64,000 nt of DNA from Ridgeia piscesae. Lineage: Eukaryota; Annelida; Polychaeta; Sabellida; Siboglinidae. This document shows positions 12,584 through 38,444 of this stretch, one piece after another. Under the pieces are notes generated by a model that made no database searches, was not told where the DNA came from, and saw only the letters and a list, made by a program, of their open reading frames with translations. The stretch lies in contig JAODUO010000155.1 of NCBI GenBank assembly GCA_025642075.2, positions 292,501 through 356,500 on the forward strand. The letters run 5' to 3'. The position numbers and the translations under genes were made by a program. How positions within the stretch are numbered: the first letter of the stretch is position 1; every line of letters begins with the position of its first letter.

Positions 12584-12593
12584 AAAAACAAAA
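12584..12593 (-). terminator. Pol III terminator of tRNA-Leu
   Basis: Reading the minus strand past the tRNA end (12596), TTTT is reached within a few bases and TTTTT at 12588-12584. These are standard Pol III stop signals. Confidence 0.75.
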
Positions 12594-12595
12594 TG

Positions 12596-12722
12596 TGTCA
12601 GAAGTGGGATTCGAACCCACGCCCACATTCGTGGACCAGAACGCCCATGCTCCACAAACCCAGTACGGAGCAAGGATTACCATCCTTGAGTCTGGCGCCT
12701 TAGACCGCTCGGCCATCCTGAC
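12596..12722 (-). tRNA. tRNA-Leu(CAA) with a 43-nt intron
   Basis: Minus strand. The 7-bp acceptor stem is GTCAGGA (5') with TTCTGAC (3', one G-T pair), discriminator A. The D-arm/A box is TGGCCGAGCGGTCTAAGG, with anticodon CAA in loop CTCAAG. The variable arm is long, as in class II Leu tRNAs, and the B box is GGTTCGAATCC. The 5' half is 12722-12685 and the 3' half 12641-12596, together 84 nt. The intron (12684-12642) sits one base 3' of the anticodon, the standard nuclear position. tRNA-Leu(CAA) carries an intron here in many eukaryotes. CCA is not encoded. The gene looks functional. Confidence 0.95.
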
Positions 12723-13711
12723 AACACGTTAAACTTGATCCGAATAATCACTGTTACTAGGATTTACTTATTTGTTACTTCGATCATATGAATTATTATT
12801 TGTGTAAGTTTATTATGTATATTAAATGTAATTCTTTTATTTAACGTTTAAACACACAGGAGAATACAAAAAGCTGCATGTCAACGCATAAGTCGAGCGC
12901 CCTTTCTATCCAATCGTTTAGCAGCTATAGATCACATGATAAAAGTATTGCCTCGACGCATGTGCGAGTGGCATTGCGTCCGAGTGTGTGTAGGTGTGCT
13001 GTCGTAAATTACTACGTAGTATTATAGATGCATTAAATTTGTAATACTCGTTGCAGCGAAGGAAAGCATTTTGACAATGTTGTCACTTCATTCGATAGTT
13101 GCACGATGACTTTTATTGTTGCAACGGATCGTATTTATACCACTGTAAAGTTGTAATAGAAAACTCCGATTATCGCCCAACCAAGCTGCAGTTCAGAGGC
13201 CGGCCGCTGCAGTGTAAGCAAACAGCTTATCTTCACCAATAGCAGTGAGCTAACATCCTGAACTGTTCTTGTTCCACTTCGGTTTCTCATAATTTCATCA
13301 TTATAACTACATTTTTTATGGAAGGTGCAACCATAAAAGGCTAAATGATATTCATGTTGTTGAATGACGGGGAGGCGGATGATTCGGTACTTTTGCAGTT
13401 TAGGCCCGCACCTCGAAAACCCCATCAAAATTATCACCTACGATGACTAAATTTCGCATGCTGTATCTACTACACATGTACTACGCATATGCACTTGTCA
13501 CGTGATCAAAAAATAATAATTAATGCCTGAAATCGATCAAAATGTGTAACTAATTAACGCGCTTTCTTCGTCGAGACACTACTGACACAGTGAACTCCGC
13601 AAAGTGGCGTCACCATCTTGCTGCCGTTACACTATGGGTCAGGCCACAATTTATTTGAAGATGGTTAAGAACTTGTAATTATTTTATACTATCAGAAATA
13701 TATATATATAT
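12723..13711. other. Intergenic DNA, possible promoter-like patch
   Basis: No gene was confirmed. A YY1-like CACCATCTTGCTGCCG (13611-13626) in a locally CpG-rich patch could mark a promoter on either strand, but no convincing first exon follows. The 13135-13440 part has old transposon-like CpG strings (CCGATTATCGCCC) too decayed to classify. Confidence 0.4.
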
Positions 13712-13732
13712 ATTTATAAACTACATTCTATG

Positions 13733-13774
<42 letters not shown>

Positions 13775-13836
13775 GAATGTAGTTTATAAATAAATAAATA
13801 TATATATATATATATACATAGAATGTAGTTTATAAA
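13712..13836. repeat. AT-rich inverted repeat with third copy
   Basis: A 29-base arm containing AAACTACATTCTATG (13712-13740) is matched by its reverse complement at 13763-13791 across a (TA)n centre. The same right arm appears again at 13807-13836. It can form a cruciform and looks like expansion at a palindrome. Confidence 0.9.
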
Positions 13837-14387
13837 TATATATTTCTTTCCCCATGAGCAGAAAAACTCCTTTTAAGAACCTCGCATTAATCGTATGATG
13901 GTAGTTGGTAAGTGAGTTATTTAATTTTGATGAGTGAATATGTGATATGTTTCGATAAATATATCTTCGTAGCATGTTGCGGAAGTTTTATGAAGTTTGG
14001 GTAGTAGTTAGAATAGATGAATATTTAATAAGAATACCCTGACAATTTCGTGCAAATGGCATATAGCGCATTGTAGCTAAGTTGTTTCTAATTTACCGCC
14101 TCGTTTTTCAGGATCGGGCTGGTGCAATGATGGCCTTTTTTAGTCATCTAATACATAATCTAACTGCATCTTTGAACACAATACCATTTAGACACTATTT
14201 AGGTGCAAATGTATATCTAAATATATAATCTTTCTAGTGAGGTTAATATTTTAAATTTATGTGCTATTTGGGCATCTTATCAATAATATTGGTATAATGA
14301 GATTTCCTATGCTAATCAATACGCTGCTTATGGTGACTGGTTCATTTAAAGTTTATTTACAGAGAAACATCGCCAAGAGACATGTCA
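13837..14387. other. Non-coding flank of the transposon-like element
   Basis: No exon is confirmed. TTTTTCAG at 14104-14111 is followed by an open stretch (DRAGAMMAFFSH...) of about 38 codons. TTTACAG at 14357 precedes AGAAACATCGCCAAGAGACA just before the element. Both could be exons of an unrecognised plus-strand gene, or chance. Confidence 0.35.
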
Positions 14388-14401
14388 GGGGCATTTCCAT
14401 G
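14388..14401 (+). repeat. Left terminal inverted repeat
   Basis: GGGGCATTTCCATG, preceded by TCA. Pairs with 16830-16842. Confidence 0.75.
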
Positions 14402-15703
14402 AAAATTTTGAAAATGGTCTGAAATTTTATTCATTGAATTTCAAAGGAATATTACATGTTTTTGATAGGACATAACTTAAAGTTATAGGAAAGAAAAACA
14501 TTTCAATATTTGCACAATGCTTTATGTGAAAATGCTACACTCAACCATTAGCACTGAAATTATAACATTACGCTCATCTAATATGTCAATAATTAGTGGC
14601 CCTTTATAGCCCTATTTTCTGTTACCTTCTTGGTTTGCTCAATTGCTGTTATTTGTTTAAGCCTTAGTCTCATGTATTATGACAATAACATTTCTGAGTC
14701 TGTTCTGCATTTTTCAAGACATGCTTCTACACTGAGGTAGTGATTTTTGTGTAACGCGAGTCACAAAATTATAGATTTTTAATTTTATACAGCAGCCTTT
14801 GGTAGTCTGAGACTGTCCATTATAAATCTCCTCCTTCTTTTTATAGCTTATTAAATGATACAAACTATATCCATATCTAGTGAATCTATACTGTGATATT
14901 AGACATTGAATATGTGTAACGCGAGTCGCATGTAACGCGAGTCACGAAAAATAAGGTATTGTAACGCGAGTCACAATGCATTTGTTAGATTTTTCTCACT
15001 TCTTCTAAGACATATATCAATTTGTTGCAAAAGCATAATATAGACTGCAGTATTAATGTTTTCATTAATGATAATTCTGCCATGAAAATAAATTTGTTTA
15101 CTAATATATCCCATAAGTCTTTAATGGTCCAGTTTATTATTAAATCACATGCTTCTTTAAAAACGAAAGATTTTGAATCTGATTTCATCTATCACCAGTG
15201 AATCTCTTCCAACATTATTGAATAATAAGAAATTACTTATGTTCATAAAAAATAAATAAATTACAAACAAAAGGGTTCAAATTGACTAGTTAGCTATGTA
15301 CATTATCCCCACACATGGACATGTGCTGAATGCATGCCAGACTCACGTATACACGATTTTTCTACTATTCAGATAAATGTGTTCATGTTTAATTTCCATT
15401 AAGTTTTTACATATTAAAATATTTAGCTTTGTTTTGCTAGATAGCAGTCAGTGTAGGAATTATTTAGTAAGGTTAACTTCTTACCTGTATACCTAGGTAG
15501 GTGAAAATATCAGCATGAATTAATGACAGATGTTAAATTGGTGATGACAATTTTTCATAAGAAGTTTAAGATATTAATTGCTGCTCTTAAATAAAACAAC
15601 ATTCAGAATTAGTTGTTGTATGTTTATTGATAAACATCTGACATATTCACTGGAACCGAGTTCAGGTTCTTTCTCGACATTCACAGACACTGAAAGACAG
15701 TGA

Positions 15704-16018
15704 AAGAGACTTCTGAAGCTCTGTACTCAATGTAAATATAAAGATTACTGCAAACATCAGAATGAAATGAGTACAAAGAGCCATGATGCAAAGAAGGCAA
15801 GGGAACATAACCTGCTTTTGTCTGAACAAAAGAGTCAGAGGCAAGAGAATGTGAGCAATCGAATAGCCAAATGTCGAGCCCGGAAAAAGGCAAGAGTAAA
15901 TAACAATGCCAGTTGGCAAAAGCAACAACAAAAACAAAGAGACTGTTTTGGATCCGTCACTCCCACCAACTCTGAAAGGGAGGAAAGCTGCCATGCGAAA
16001 ACTGTACAGCACAGTTAA
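15704..16018 (+). pseudogene. Basic ORF remnant inside the transposon-like element
   Basis: A 104-codon open frame without an early ATG: LCTQCKYKDYCKHQ near the start (Cys/His-rich, zinc-ribbon-like), then SNRIAKCRARKKARVNNN and a Gln/Lys-rich tail. A neighbouring frame continues as LPPTLKGRKAAMRKLYSTVK. K/R-rich segments of this sort occur in DNA-binding parts of transposon proteins, but I do not recognise a family. No catalytic DDE region is visible, so the element is non-autonomous or decayed. Confidence 0.35.
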
Positions 16019-16829
16019 AATTGAGGCATCACCTGATCAAAAACAATCTTATCTATGACAAAGCCCGATGAACACAAAGGTGCGATTCCTGTGGTCCACA
16101 TTGAAGCAGTCACGTTGTTCTATGCTAGCAATAACAACATGTTTAGTTAGTTTTTATAATAAAACTTGCATGTAAGTGGTCTTGCAAAATAATTGTAAAG
16201 GCAACTTTTATGAAAAACAATCACCTTGTGTATTTCTTTTAAAACTATGAAATCTTTCTGGAATTAAAACACCAAGTTCAAGTATGCATTACTTCCTTTA
16301 AAATTATACAATATTTTAGAGGGTTAATGTATTTTTTAAATGTAATATTGTGTGTTACGTAAATTACAGACAGAAACATTGATCTCTCAAGCTAAAATAT
16401 GCATATTGACTTATCTGTGATAATGGATTTCATGTAACGCGAGTCACAGTAACGCGAGTCACGCTGATTATCTAATATATTTGTATGTTATTGATAACAT
16501 TTCAAATCACTAATGCCATTTTTTGAAACCTTATTTATTTGTGTTTCACACAAGGGTATTCATTGTTTGCTATTATTTATACTTTGAGGAGAAACTTGTC
16601 ATGTATCAAGTGACGTTTTTGGATTTTCCGTTTGCTGTAACGCGAGTCACGCTAAGATTAGATTCAAATAAAAATCATACTATGTAATCAAATTTTTATT
16701 TGTTGGCATCATTTAATACCTTATACCTTTAAGTTCCTCTATGCATAAGTTGAACTTTTAAAATACATTATTATAAGAGATATGTCAAAATAGTGTTCAT
16801 GGAATGGTCAAAATATGTAACGCGAGTCA

Positions 16830-16842
16830 CGTGGAAATGCCC
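16830..16842 (-). repeat. Right terminal inverted repeat
   Basis: CGTGGAAATGCCC, followed by TCA. It directly abuts the last copy of the 14-mer (16817-16830). Confidence 0.75.
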
Positions 16843-16845
16843 TCA

Positions 16846-17455
16846 AGGTTGATAAACAGATCTGCTATAGAAATGTGTATTATATGTCAATCTGCTAATA
16901 AAGCATGTGTAAAGGTTATTGAAGCCTGTCACAAAACTGTATTTGTACTACTGAAAAGTTTTACAAGAAAATTGTAAATTTTATTAAGAGTACACTAGAT
17001 TCCATCGTGGATGCAGGACAATTAATTTACTGGGCCTTAAAGATAGTTGAATAGAAACAATTGCTAAAAGTCCGACAAATAATCCTGCAAAATAGACCAA
17101 ATAATATAGGTAATATTGGATATAAAATGGTATTTCACGGCTATACCCATCTCAATGTCACACTACACTGAGGTTAAAAAAAATTGTTTTTACAAATATA
17201 TATGACAAAATATAAGGTTATAGCAGTTTCCAAGTGCATTTCAGTGATCCAGACCCGGTATGAACGTATACGACACAGCAGGCTGTTCAGTGGTCACAAA
17301 TGTTGTAGAATTTTCTGAAAGTAAAAATTGTCATAATTTTTGAATGCATAAAGATATTTAAATTCTGTAAACAGTATCTTTTTACCTATTATATATGTAT
17401 ACAATCAACGTGCACCATCATAAACAGGGTAAAGTAATTTTTGATTTTTTTGCAG
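16846..17455. other. Non-coding DNA, nothing identified
   Basis: AT-rich, with no repeat or gene seen. It ends in a polypyrimidine tract and TTGCAG that lead into the possible exon at 17456. Confidence 0.5.
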
Positions 17456-17539
17456 GTCCCTACCAACAATCTCGACGCCTTCAAGGGTGCATTGCAGGAT
17501 ATTAACCTGACAACTGCACCCTTCAGGCACCTCCAATAG
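17456..17539 (+). CDS. Possible terminal coding exon, gene unrecognised
   Basis: A strong acceptor (TTTTTTTGCAG) is followed by 27 in-frame codons and a stop: VPTNNLDAFKGALQDINLTT then APFRHLQ. The codon content looks protein-like and the local base composition is less AT-rich than the flanks. Upstream exons would have to lie before 17.4 kb. Two weak candidates exist near 14.11 and 14.36 kb, with the transposon-like element between. No protein family is recognised, and chance is not excluded. Confidence 0.35.
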   Translation, partial: VPTNNLDAFKGALQDINLTTAPFRHLQ

Positions 17540-19422
17540 ACAATACACACCACCAACCCTGTCCTTGCTACACCCCATCACTGACCTATACTTTTTCCCA
17601 TCCATCCCACCCAAATCCTATATTTTCAAGTACAAACACTCTTATTCCACTTCCAGATAACATGAAGCCAGCCATCCTGAAACAACCAACCATACCATGG
17701 GTTTTGCACTATAGAAAATCAGAATTGGAACTAAAGCAGTCGGCACTCGAGGAGACTCGCTAGTCGAGCCGCGTCTTGTTAGTTGACCGCGTCTCGAGAA
17801 TCGCGATGTGTCTCGATTGAGTCCCCAGACAATAAGCCTGCACAGTGCACACCAAAGAGATGGGAGTACTTTTGCAATTTTACTTTTGGCCTGCACCTTA
17901 AATAACCCTTACAGGTGACCAAGAAAAATCCTTTGTAGCATATTATTCCTTAAAAAATTGATAATAATAGTCATACAAATATGAATTAAGCATCATTTTA
18001 ACGCTAAAAGAAGTCTGTTATAATATAATTATAGTATCTATATCACAAATGAAAATCATAGGGGATATTTCTATTTGAAATTGAACTAAAAAGTAAACAA
18101 CCATTTCATCCTGCTGCCAAATAATGATGGCGTGGATAAATATACTTCGTCGTTTAGACAAATGTAGCATCATGTTTTTTTTAAATGAAACCAATCCATA
18201 TATATAGAGAGAGAACTATTATTTTTATGATTTTTGCTGACATAAAAATCTGCTGATTCAAGCTGGCTGATTCACACTAAAACGCTGTCAAAGTCAATCT
18301 AACTACATGAACTAATATACTAACATTGTTTATGAATACTGTCAAGCATTTTGTCAGAGATAATTCACAGGAAAGTTGCAAAGCAGATAACTTGTTGTTT
18401 ACCGCCCTGCCATTTTGTCTCAAAATTTGGTTTTGAAACCATTGTTCTGATTGGCTGTATCGACTGAACCCATGTGACTTACTTTTGGCAGATTGAACTT
18501 TCTTTTGATACTGCATGTATGGTGTACACTTTATGAATGGATGTGTAAATTCATCAGGGCATAGTAAAATCTCCCAAATATGGGCAGCGACAATATCACA
18601 TGCTTTGTGTACTCGATTGTGAAATATTTTTTACCGAATCTATGCAAGGACAAATATACATGATCTAGATAAATCTGTCAGCTATCCAATGATACCAAAT
18701 GTCTGCATGTCAGTTATGTGTAATGGAAATGAAAGTTGTTACAACAGAGGCAGGTGCCATTGGGCCGATTTTTGGCCTTGGTCACCTCTAGAGTTATAAC
18801 AAAAAACAGCCACTTGAAATCATCAAACTATCAATTGTAGTATACTTAATTCATGATAAATTATAATTAGTCTTATCAGTCAAAATTAACTTGTGTTTGC
18901 ATGTAAACATTAGATTCACAGGAAACTTGGGTAGGTGACGCTACTTTAGGGTGCACTTGAGATAGTTGTTCTGATGTGGAAGAAGGTTTAAGAGTGAGGT
19001 TATGTTGGAAGTACTTTTGACAAGATTTACATAAGATTTATACATGGAAATGAAAGATCCCTTCTCAGCTGGACACAAAAGTGACTACTGGACTTATGAA
19101 GCTGATGACATAAACTGGTGACTGACCACTTTATAACCACTTTTATGGCCCAACTAGAAACTGGTATGCAACAACATACACTAGTATGTTGCTCACTGCG
19201 GTGATGCATGGCTGCAGAAGTTGATGCAAACTCTGATTAACATAGTTCTCAATTTCCCATAAGAATAGTGCTGATGGATACAAATAACAATAGACCATTG
19301 TAAATATTGAATTCAAGAATGACATGACATGATTGATTACAATTATTAAATTAACTAAATTTCACCTTTCTAGTCAATGTTTTATAGCCATGTTAAACGA
19401 TAAGCAATTGTTGTGGTTTTAG
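17540..19422. other. Upstream region of PUS7, little identified
   Basis: No clear gene. 17735-17830 is an unusual CpG/CGAG-rich patch (ACTCGAGGAGACTCGCTAGT) resembling a decayed repeat. No promoter was recognised. The 5' untranslated exon of PUS7 should be in or before this stretch. Confidence 0.45.
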
Positions 19423-19448
19423 ACACTGTATGGATCACTGAGAACGCA
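19423..19448 (+). other. PUS7: PUS7 5' untranslated stretch with short upstream ORF
   Basis: GTGGTTTTAG at 19413-19422 looks like an acceptor, implying a non-coding first exon further upstream. The 26-base leader has its own ATG (19430) giving a three-codon ORF (MDH, stop TGA) before the main ATG at 19449. This may slightly reduce translation. Confidence 0.4.
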
Positions 19449-34360
<14,912 letters not shown>

Positions 34361-34395
34361 TATCCAGTGTTGCATGCTGAATGTCACATGACCAA

Positions 34396-34401
34396 AATAA
34401 A
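34396..34401 (+). promoter_or_regulatory. PUS7: PUS7 polyadenylation signal AATAAA
   Basis: AATAAA lies 36 bases after the stop, giving a very short 3' UTR. A GT-rich stretch (TGTATTTGTGTTGGTGG) follows at 34422-34438 as a downstream element. Confidence 0.75.
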
Positions 34402-34860
34402 TGTCACATGGCAAAGTGTACTGTATTTGTGTTGGTGGTAACTTGGTTTAATCAAACATATTGTATGCATTCTGCATGTTTGTTTACATAACAACGAGGG
34501 CAGATGTACAAGGGATCCAGTAGTATACAATCACTTGCCTACGCATGCAAGATACTTGTCCTTTTTTTTCAATTTGACCCTTGGCATTTACCGATGAATT
34601 AATTTAAATGCCTAGGTCAGCTTGATCCATCACTGTCCTGAATGTCTCACCCCTTCATCTGATTCTCTTCAGTACACAACTCTGTTGTCAGCAGCAGCTA
34701 CTTAGCACCATCTCTTCTTCCATATACTGGACTGGGCCCTTTCAGGGCGTTAAAATTTCAATCAAAGCTTGTGCGCTTGGGGAGGGGCGGTGTATGCTCT
34801 CTTAAAAGTTAATATAATTTTTTTTAATAAAGTTATTCTATGGAACTCTGGTCATTTTTT
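34402..34860. other. Intergenic, nothing identified
   Basis: No gene or repeat array seen downstream of PUS7. Confidence 0.5.
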
Positions 34861-35948
34861 AAATGTATTATTATGATGTACATAGTCTTATGAAAATATT
34901 TAAGCAGATGTTAAGGCACGAAGGCCATCCCTGACAGCTTCTGGCTGCTAGGCTTGTGGAGCCTGTTCCACTGTCTAAGTGTTGCAGGAATAAATGAATG
35001 GCAAGGGGCTGGGTGGTCTGCCCTTGCATGTCGAAAACGCTGGGCTCCCAAAGTTCTGGGGTCACTCCGTTGGAGGTACTAGTCTATGGTGATGTCAACA
35101 TGACTGGTGTTGATTTTGTGAAGGAGACTTAGGCGGTTGTTCTTCCTCCTCGCTTCCAGGCTTTCCCAGTGTAGTACCTTTAGCATGTCATCAGCACATC
35201 CTGGTGTTCTGTTTGTGTAGTCGCCGCAGCAGAATCTGGCCACTTGTCACTGTACTCTCTCTAGTTGGCTGATGTCTTTCTAGAGATGGGGGTCCCAAGC
35301 AGCAGAAGCATGTTCCATAATGGGCCGTAGCATGGTGGTGTAGGAAATGGCCTTGACGTTGGTTGAGCAGTCACTGATGTTTCATCGCAGGACACCAAGG
35401 ACTCTGTTTGCTTTCCCTGCTGTTATTGTTAGGTTGTCAGTGATTGAGACGGTGTCTACTTGTGTCAGATGTTTCTAGCATTTTGTTATGGATAGCATAT
35501 GATGTATCATGGGCCAGTTTGGTTTTCTTTGGCTGTGCACTTTCCTGTATTAAACTCCATGTGCCAGTCATTCTCCCACTGTTCCAGTGATGACATCTGA
35601 CTGGAGAGCCTGCTGGTCTCTCAGTAGTGATGCTCTTAAAGAGGAGGCAGTTGTCTGCGAACAGCTTGGTACGAGAGGAGCGAGCATACGACTTCTGGAA
35701 GATCATTAATGTACGAAAGGAAAAGAAGAGGTCCCAGGACAGTGCCCCGGGGCACTCCAGACGTGACATTCGCGTAGGTGGAATGTGTCCCCTCCAGCAG
35801 GACCTCCTGCGTTCTGTCGGCCAAGAATGATTTAATCCAGTGGAACGTGTTTTCTCAAATGCTGTAGTAGTCGAGTTTGTGAAGGAGACGACCGTGAGGC
35901 ACCTTGTCGAATGCCTTGGTAAAATCAAGCAAAATGACGTCTACTTGG
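34861..35948 (-). mobile_element. Decayed Jockey/CR1-like LINE, 3' part
   Basis: Minus strand. The reverse-transcriptase domain is readable across several frames: [40 protein letters not shown] followed by NDLPE, then [11 protein letters not shown]. The C terminus is ADHPAPCHSFIPATLRQWNR, ending at TAA 34913-34911. The catalytic FADD box is FADN. Multiple frameshifts and stops show a fossil. Confidence 0.85.
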
Positions 35949-37189
35949 TTGGTTGGCAATCTCGTGGACAGTGACTATTAGCTAATTTGGTTATGTCACC
36001 TCGTTCGTGGTTTTCCTCTTTTTAGCAGTTGTTTGAAGTCTTCTTTTAAGCTATTTACTTTTTTTACTTATTTTAATCCTCTTCATGCCCGCCGACACAT
36101 AGGGGGTCATCATTTTCTTTTTTTGAGTTATTTAATTAGGCTTTAATAATTTGGCATGCAGCAAAAATGTGTAAATTATGTATTTTTACAATTTCCATGT
36201 TATCTGGAGCGGGATTAATTACTTCCTGGTCTTTACCAATATTATTTGTGTTCAGATGTTTCCAGAAGTAGATTTCCTAACATTTTATAACTTCAGGTAA
36301 ACGTCGGTTAAGTTTTTGTCAGTATCCTCTGCAGCAGTTAGATGTATGGTTCCAATGCGTGTTGCTAAACTTTCACTTGGTTCTGAACAAGTCATGTGCA
36401 TTGTTCCATATCGTCTGTCTTTTTCTCATGCTGTCTTTCTGATATTGCCTTCTTCACTAGTCTGATCGTTGTTATTCTTTCATGTCAGTGTAGCTGTTCT
36501 GGTGTTAGAATGCTGAAACAGTGTGTTAGCAATAACCATGTCACTTATTGTACAGAACTGAACCAGTTGCAGCCCTATGCTATTGGCATGGCTAAGTCAA
36601 ACTTTACTTACTCATATGAGAGTATTAGTGATCCATATTGTGTTCAGAGGGAATAATTGTGCATTTGTTTTGTTGGAATGCTACATCTACCTCACTACAC
36701 CAGTTTCATTATAATATGCCTGTTATGTCGATATTGAATTTGTCAATAAAATAAGTAATATAACTATCATAACAACAATAATTTATTCAGCAATACTTGG
36801 CACACGTATGCATATATGCATGTACGTTTATGCATAACAGTAACAAAATAACACAGCCGAGGATATAAATAACAATATACAATTTACCTGCTCACACATC
36901 ACAGTAGGAATGTCTACCATATATCCTTCACAGAATGATAACTGACAACTTTTTATTTTACTAAATCAATTTCTTGAAAACGATGGTTGGAAGAAATACA
37001 TCTTAATTACAACTATATATCAACATGATTCCTAAAACATGGGTAGTCAAATACACCAAACGTCACAAATTCAACTTGGAATGGACAGTTTATGGGAGTG
37101 TATGGTAACACCTCCTACTGTAGTCATTTGGAACTAATCAGTCCAACCCTGAATTAGTATCAGTTTGTTAAGTTCCACATGCACACACA
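35949..37189. other. Intergenic AT-rich DNA, no gene seen
   Basis: An 86-codon plus-strand open frame at 36396-36656 has no recognisable features. No repeat array. Confidence 0.5.
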
Positions 37190-37977
37190 CACAGCCCATC
37201 AACACAACTTACATTACACAGACCATCAACACAGGACTGGCTGTGTACAACTACATAGACCATCAACACAGGACTGGCTGTGTACGACTACCCGGTACAC
37301 AGACTATCAACACAGGACTGGCCGTGTATGACTACACAGACCATCAACACAACTTACATTACACAGACCATCAACACAGGACTGGCTGTGTATGACTACA
37401 CAGACCATCAACACAGGACTGGCTGTGTATGACAACACAGAACTGGCCGTGTACGACTACACAGACCATCAACACAGGACTGGCTGTGTACGACTACACA
37501 GACCATCAACACAGGACTGGCTGTGTACGACTACATAGACCATCAACACAAGACTGGCCGTGTACGACTACACAGACCATCAACACAGGACTGGCTGTGT
37601 ACGACTACACAGACAATCAACACAGGACTGGCTGTGTACGACTACACAGACCATCAACACAGGACTGGCTGTGTACGACTATACAGACCATCAACACAGG
37701 ACTGGCCGTGTACGACTACACAGACCATCAACACAGGACTGGCTGTGTACGACTACACAGACCATCAACACAGGACTGGCTGTGTACGACTACACAGACC
37801 ATCAACACAGGACTGGCCGTGTACGACTACACAGACCATCAACACAGGACTGGCTGTGTACGACTACACAGACCATCAACACAGGACTGGCTGTGTACGA
37901 CTAAACAGACCATCAACACAGGACTGGCTGTGTACAACTACACAGACCATCAACACAAGACTGGCTGTGTACGACTA
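37190..37977 (+). repeat. 37-bp minisatellite, about 21 copies
   Basis: The unit is CACAGACCATCAACACAGGA followed by CTGGCTGTGTACGACTA. Variants include GCC/GCT and ACAG/ATAG. Three-frame open reading is a product of the 37-bp period. Confidence 0.95.
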
Positions 37978-38444
37978 CTACACACACATGTACATTACAT
38001 CCTACAGTGACTATCTACGTGTAGGTGCCTGCTGTAACACTGGCAACTGCTTTCAAACTGTAGCTAATGTGTTGCAAGATTATCCAGTAGGCACATTTTA
38101 TGTCTAGCATGTCTAAAACACAAACATGATAAACAAGGCTCCTAGGGATAAATAAAATGATTGCATCGCAGCTATGTTAGTTTTCCTGAAAAATAGCAAT
38201 ACTTGTACATGACCTACCACTATATATATATACACCTATATATACATGAGCATCAATAAGATTCCATCTTTTCCTGGCTTTCATAAAAATTCAATCCCAA
38301 AGGCAATTATTATTGAGCATGACTGTTACATAAAATATACATTTTAAGTTTAATTTATAAAGTTTAACTATAACAAATTGCAAGTTCCAGTACTACCTGA
38401 CATGTACGGAAGAAACCAACAGCAGCAGTTAAAACCACCATTCA
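37978..38444. other. Short non-repeated spacer
   Basis: AT-rich, containing a (TA)n stretch at 38221-38245. No gene. Confidence 0.5.

Larger units (their letters stand above)
14388..16842. mobile_element. 2.45-kb DNA-transposon-like element with TIRs and repeated 14-mer
   Basis: The left end GGGGCATTTCCATG (14388-14401) is the inverted match of the right end CGTGGAAATGCCC (16830-16842), 12 of 13 bases. Both ends are flanked by TCA (14385-14387 and 16843-16845), a possible 3-bp target duplication. Eight copies of GTAACGCGAGTCAC, all in plus orientation, lie only near the ends: 14751, 14916 (one change), 14932, 14961 on the left and 16434, 16449, 16637, 16817 on the right. Subterminal repeats of this kind are transposase-binding sites in several cut-and-paste families. 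The interior has only a short basic open frame. A GGG start with a 3-bp duplication would suit PIF/Harbinger-like elements, but TCA is not their usual target, so the superfamily is open. Confidence 0.7.

Noticed and set aside
15662..16012. 116-codon hydrophobic minus-strand open frame
   Set aside because: It is the complement of the Lys/Gln-rich plus frame in the transposon-like element; poly-Leu/Phe follows from that composition.
14751..16830. GTAACGCGAGTCAC motifs as transcription-factor sites of a host gene
   Set aside because: All copies fall within the two inverted ends of one element and none elsewhere in the window, so they belong to the element.
36396..36656. 86-codon plus-strand open frame as a gene
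   Set aside because: No splice sites, domain or composition supporting it.
37429..38107. 193-194-codon open frames over the 37-bp array
   Set aside because: Period of 37 cycles frames; no protein character outside the repeat.
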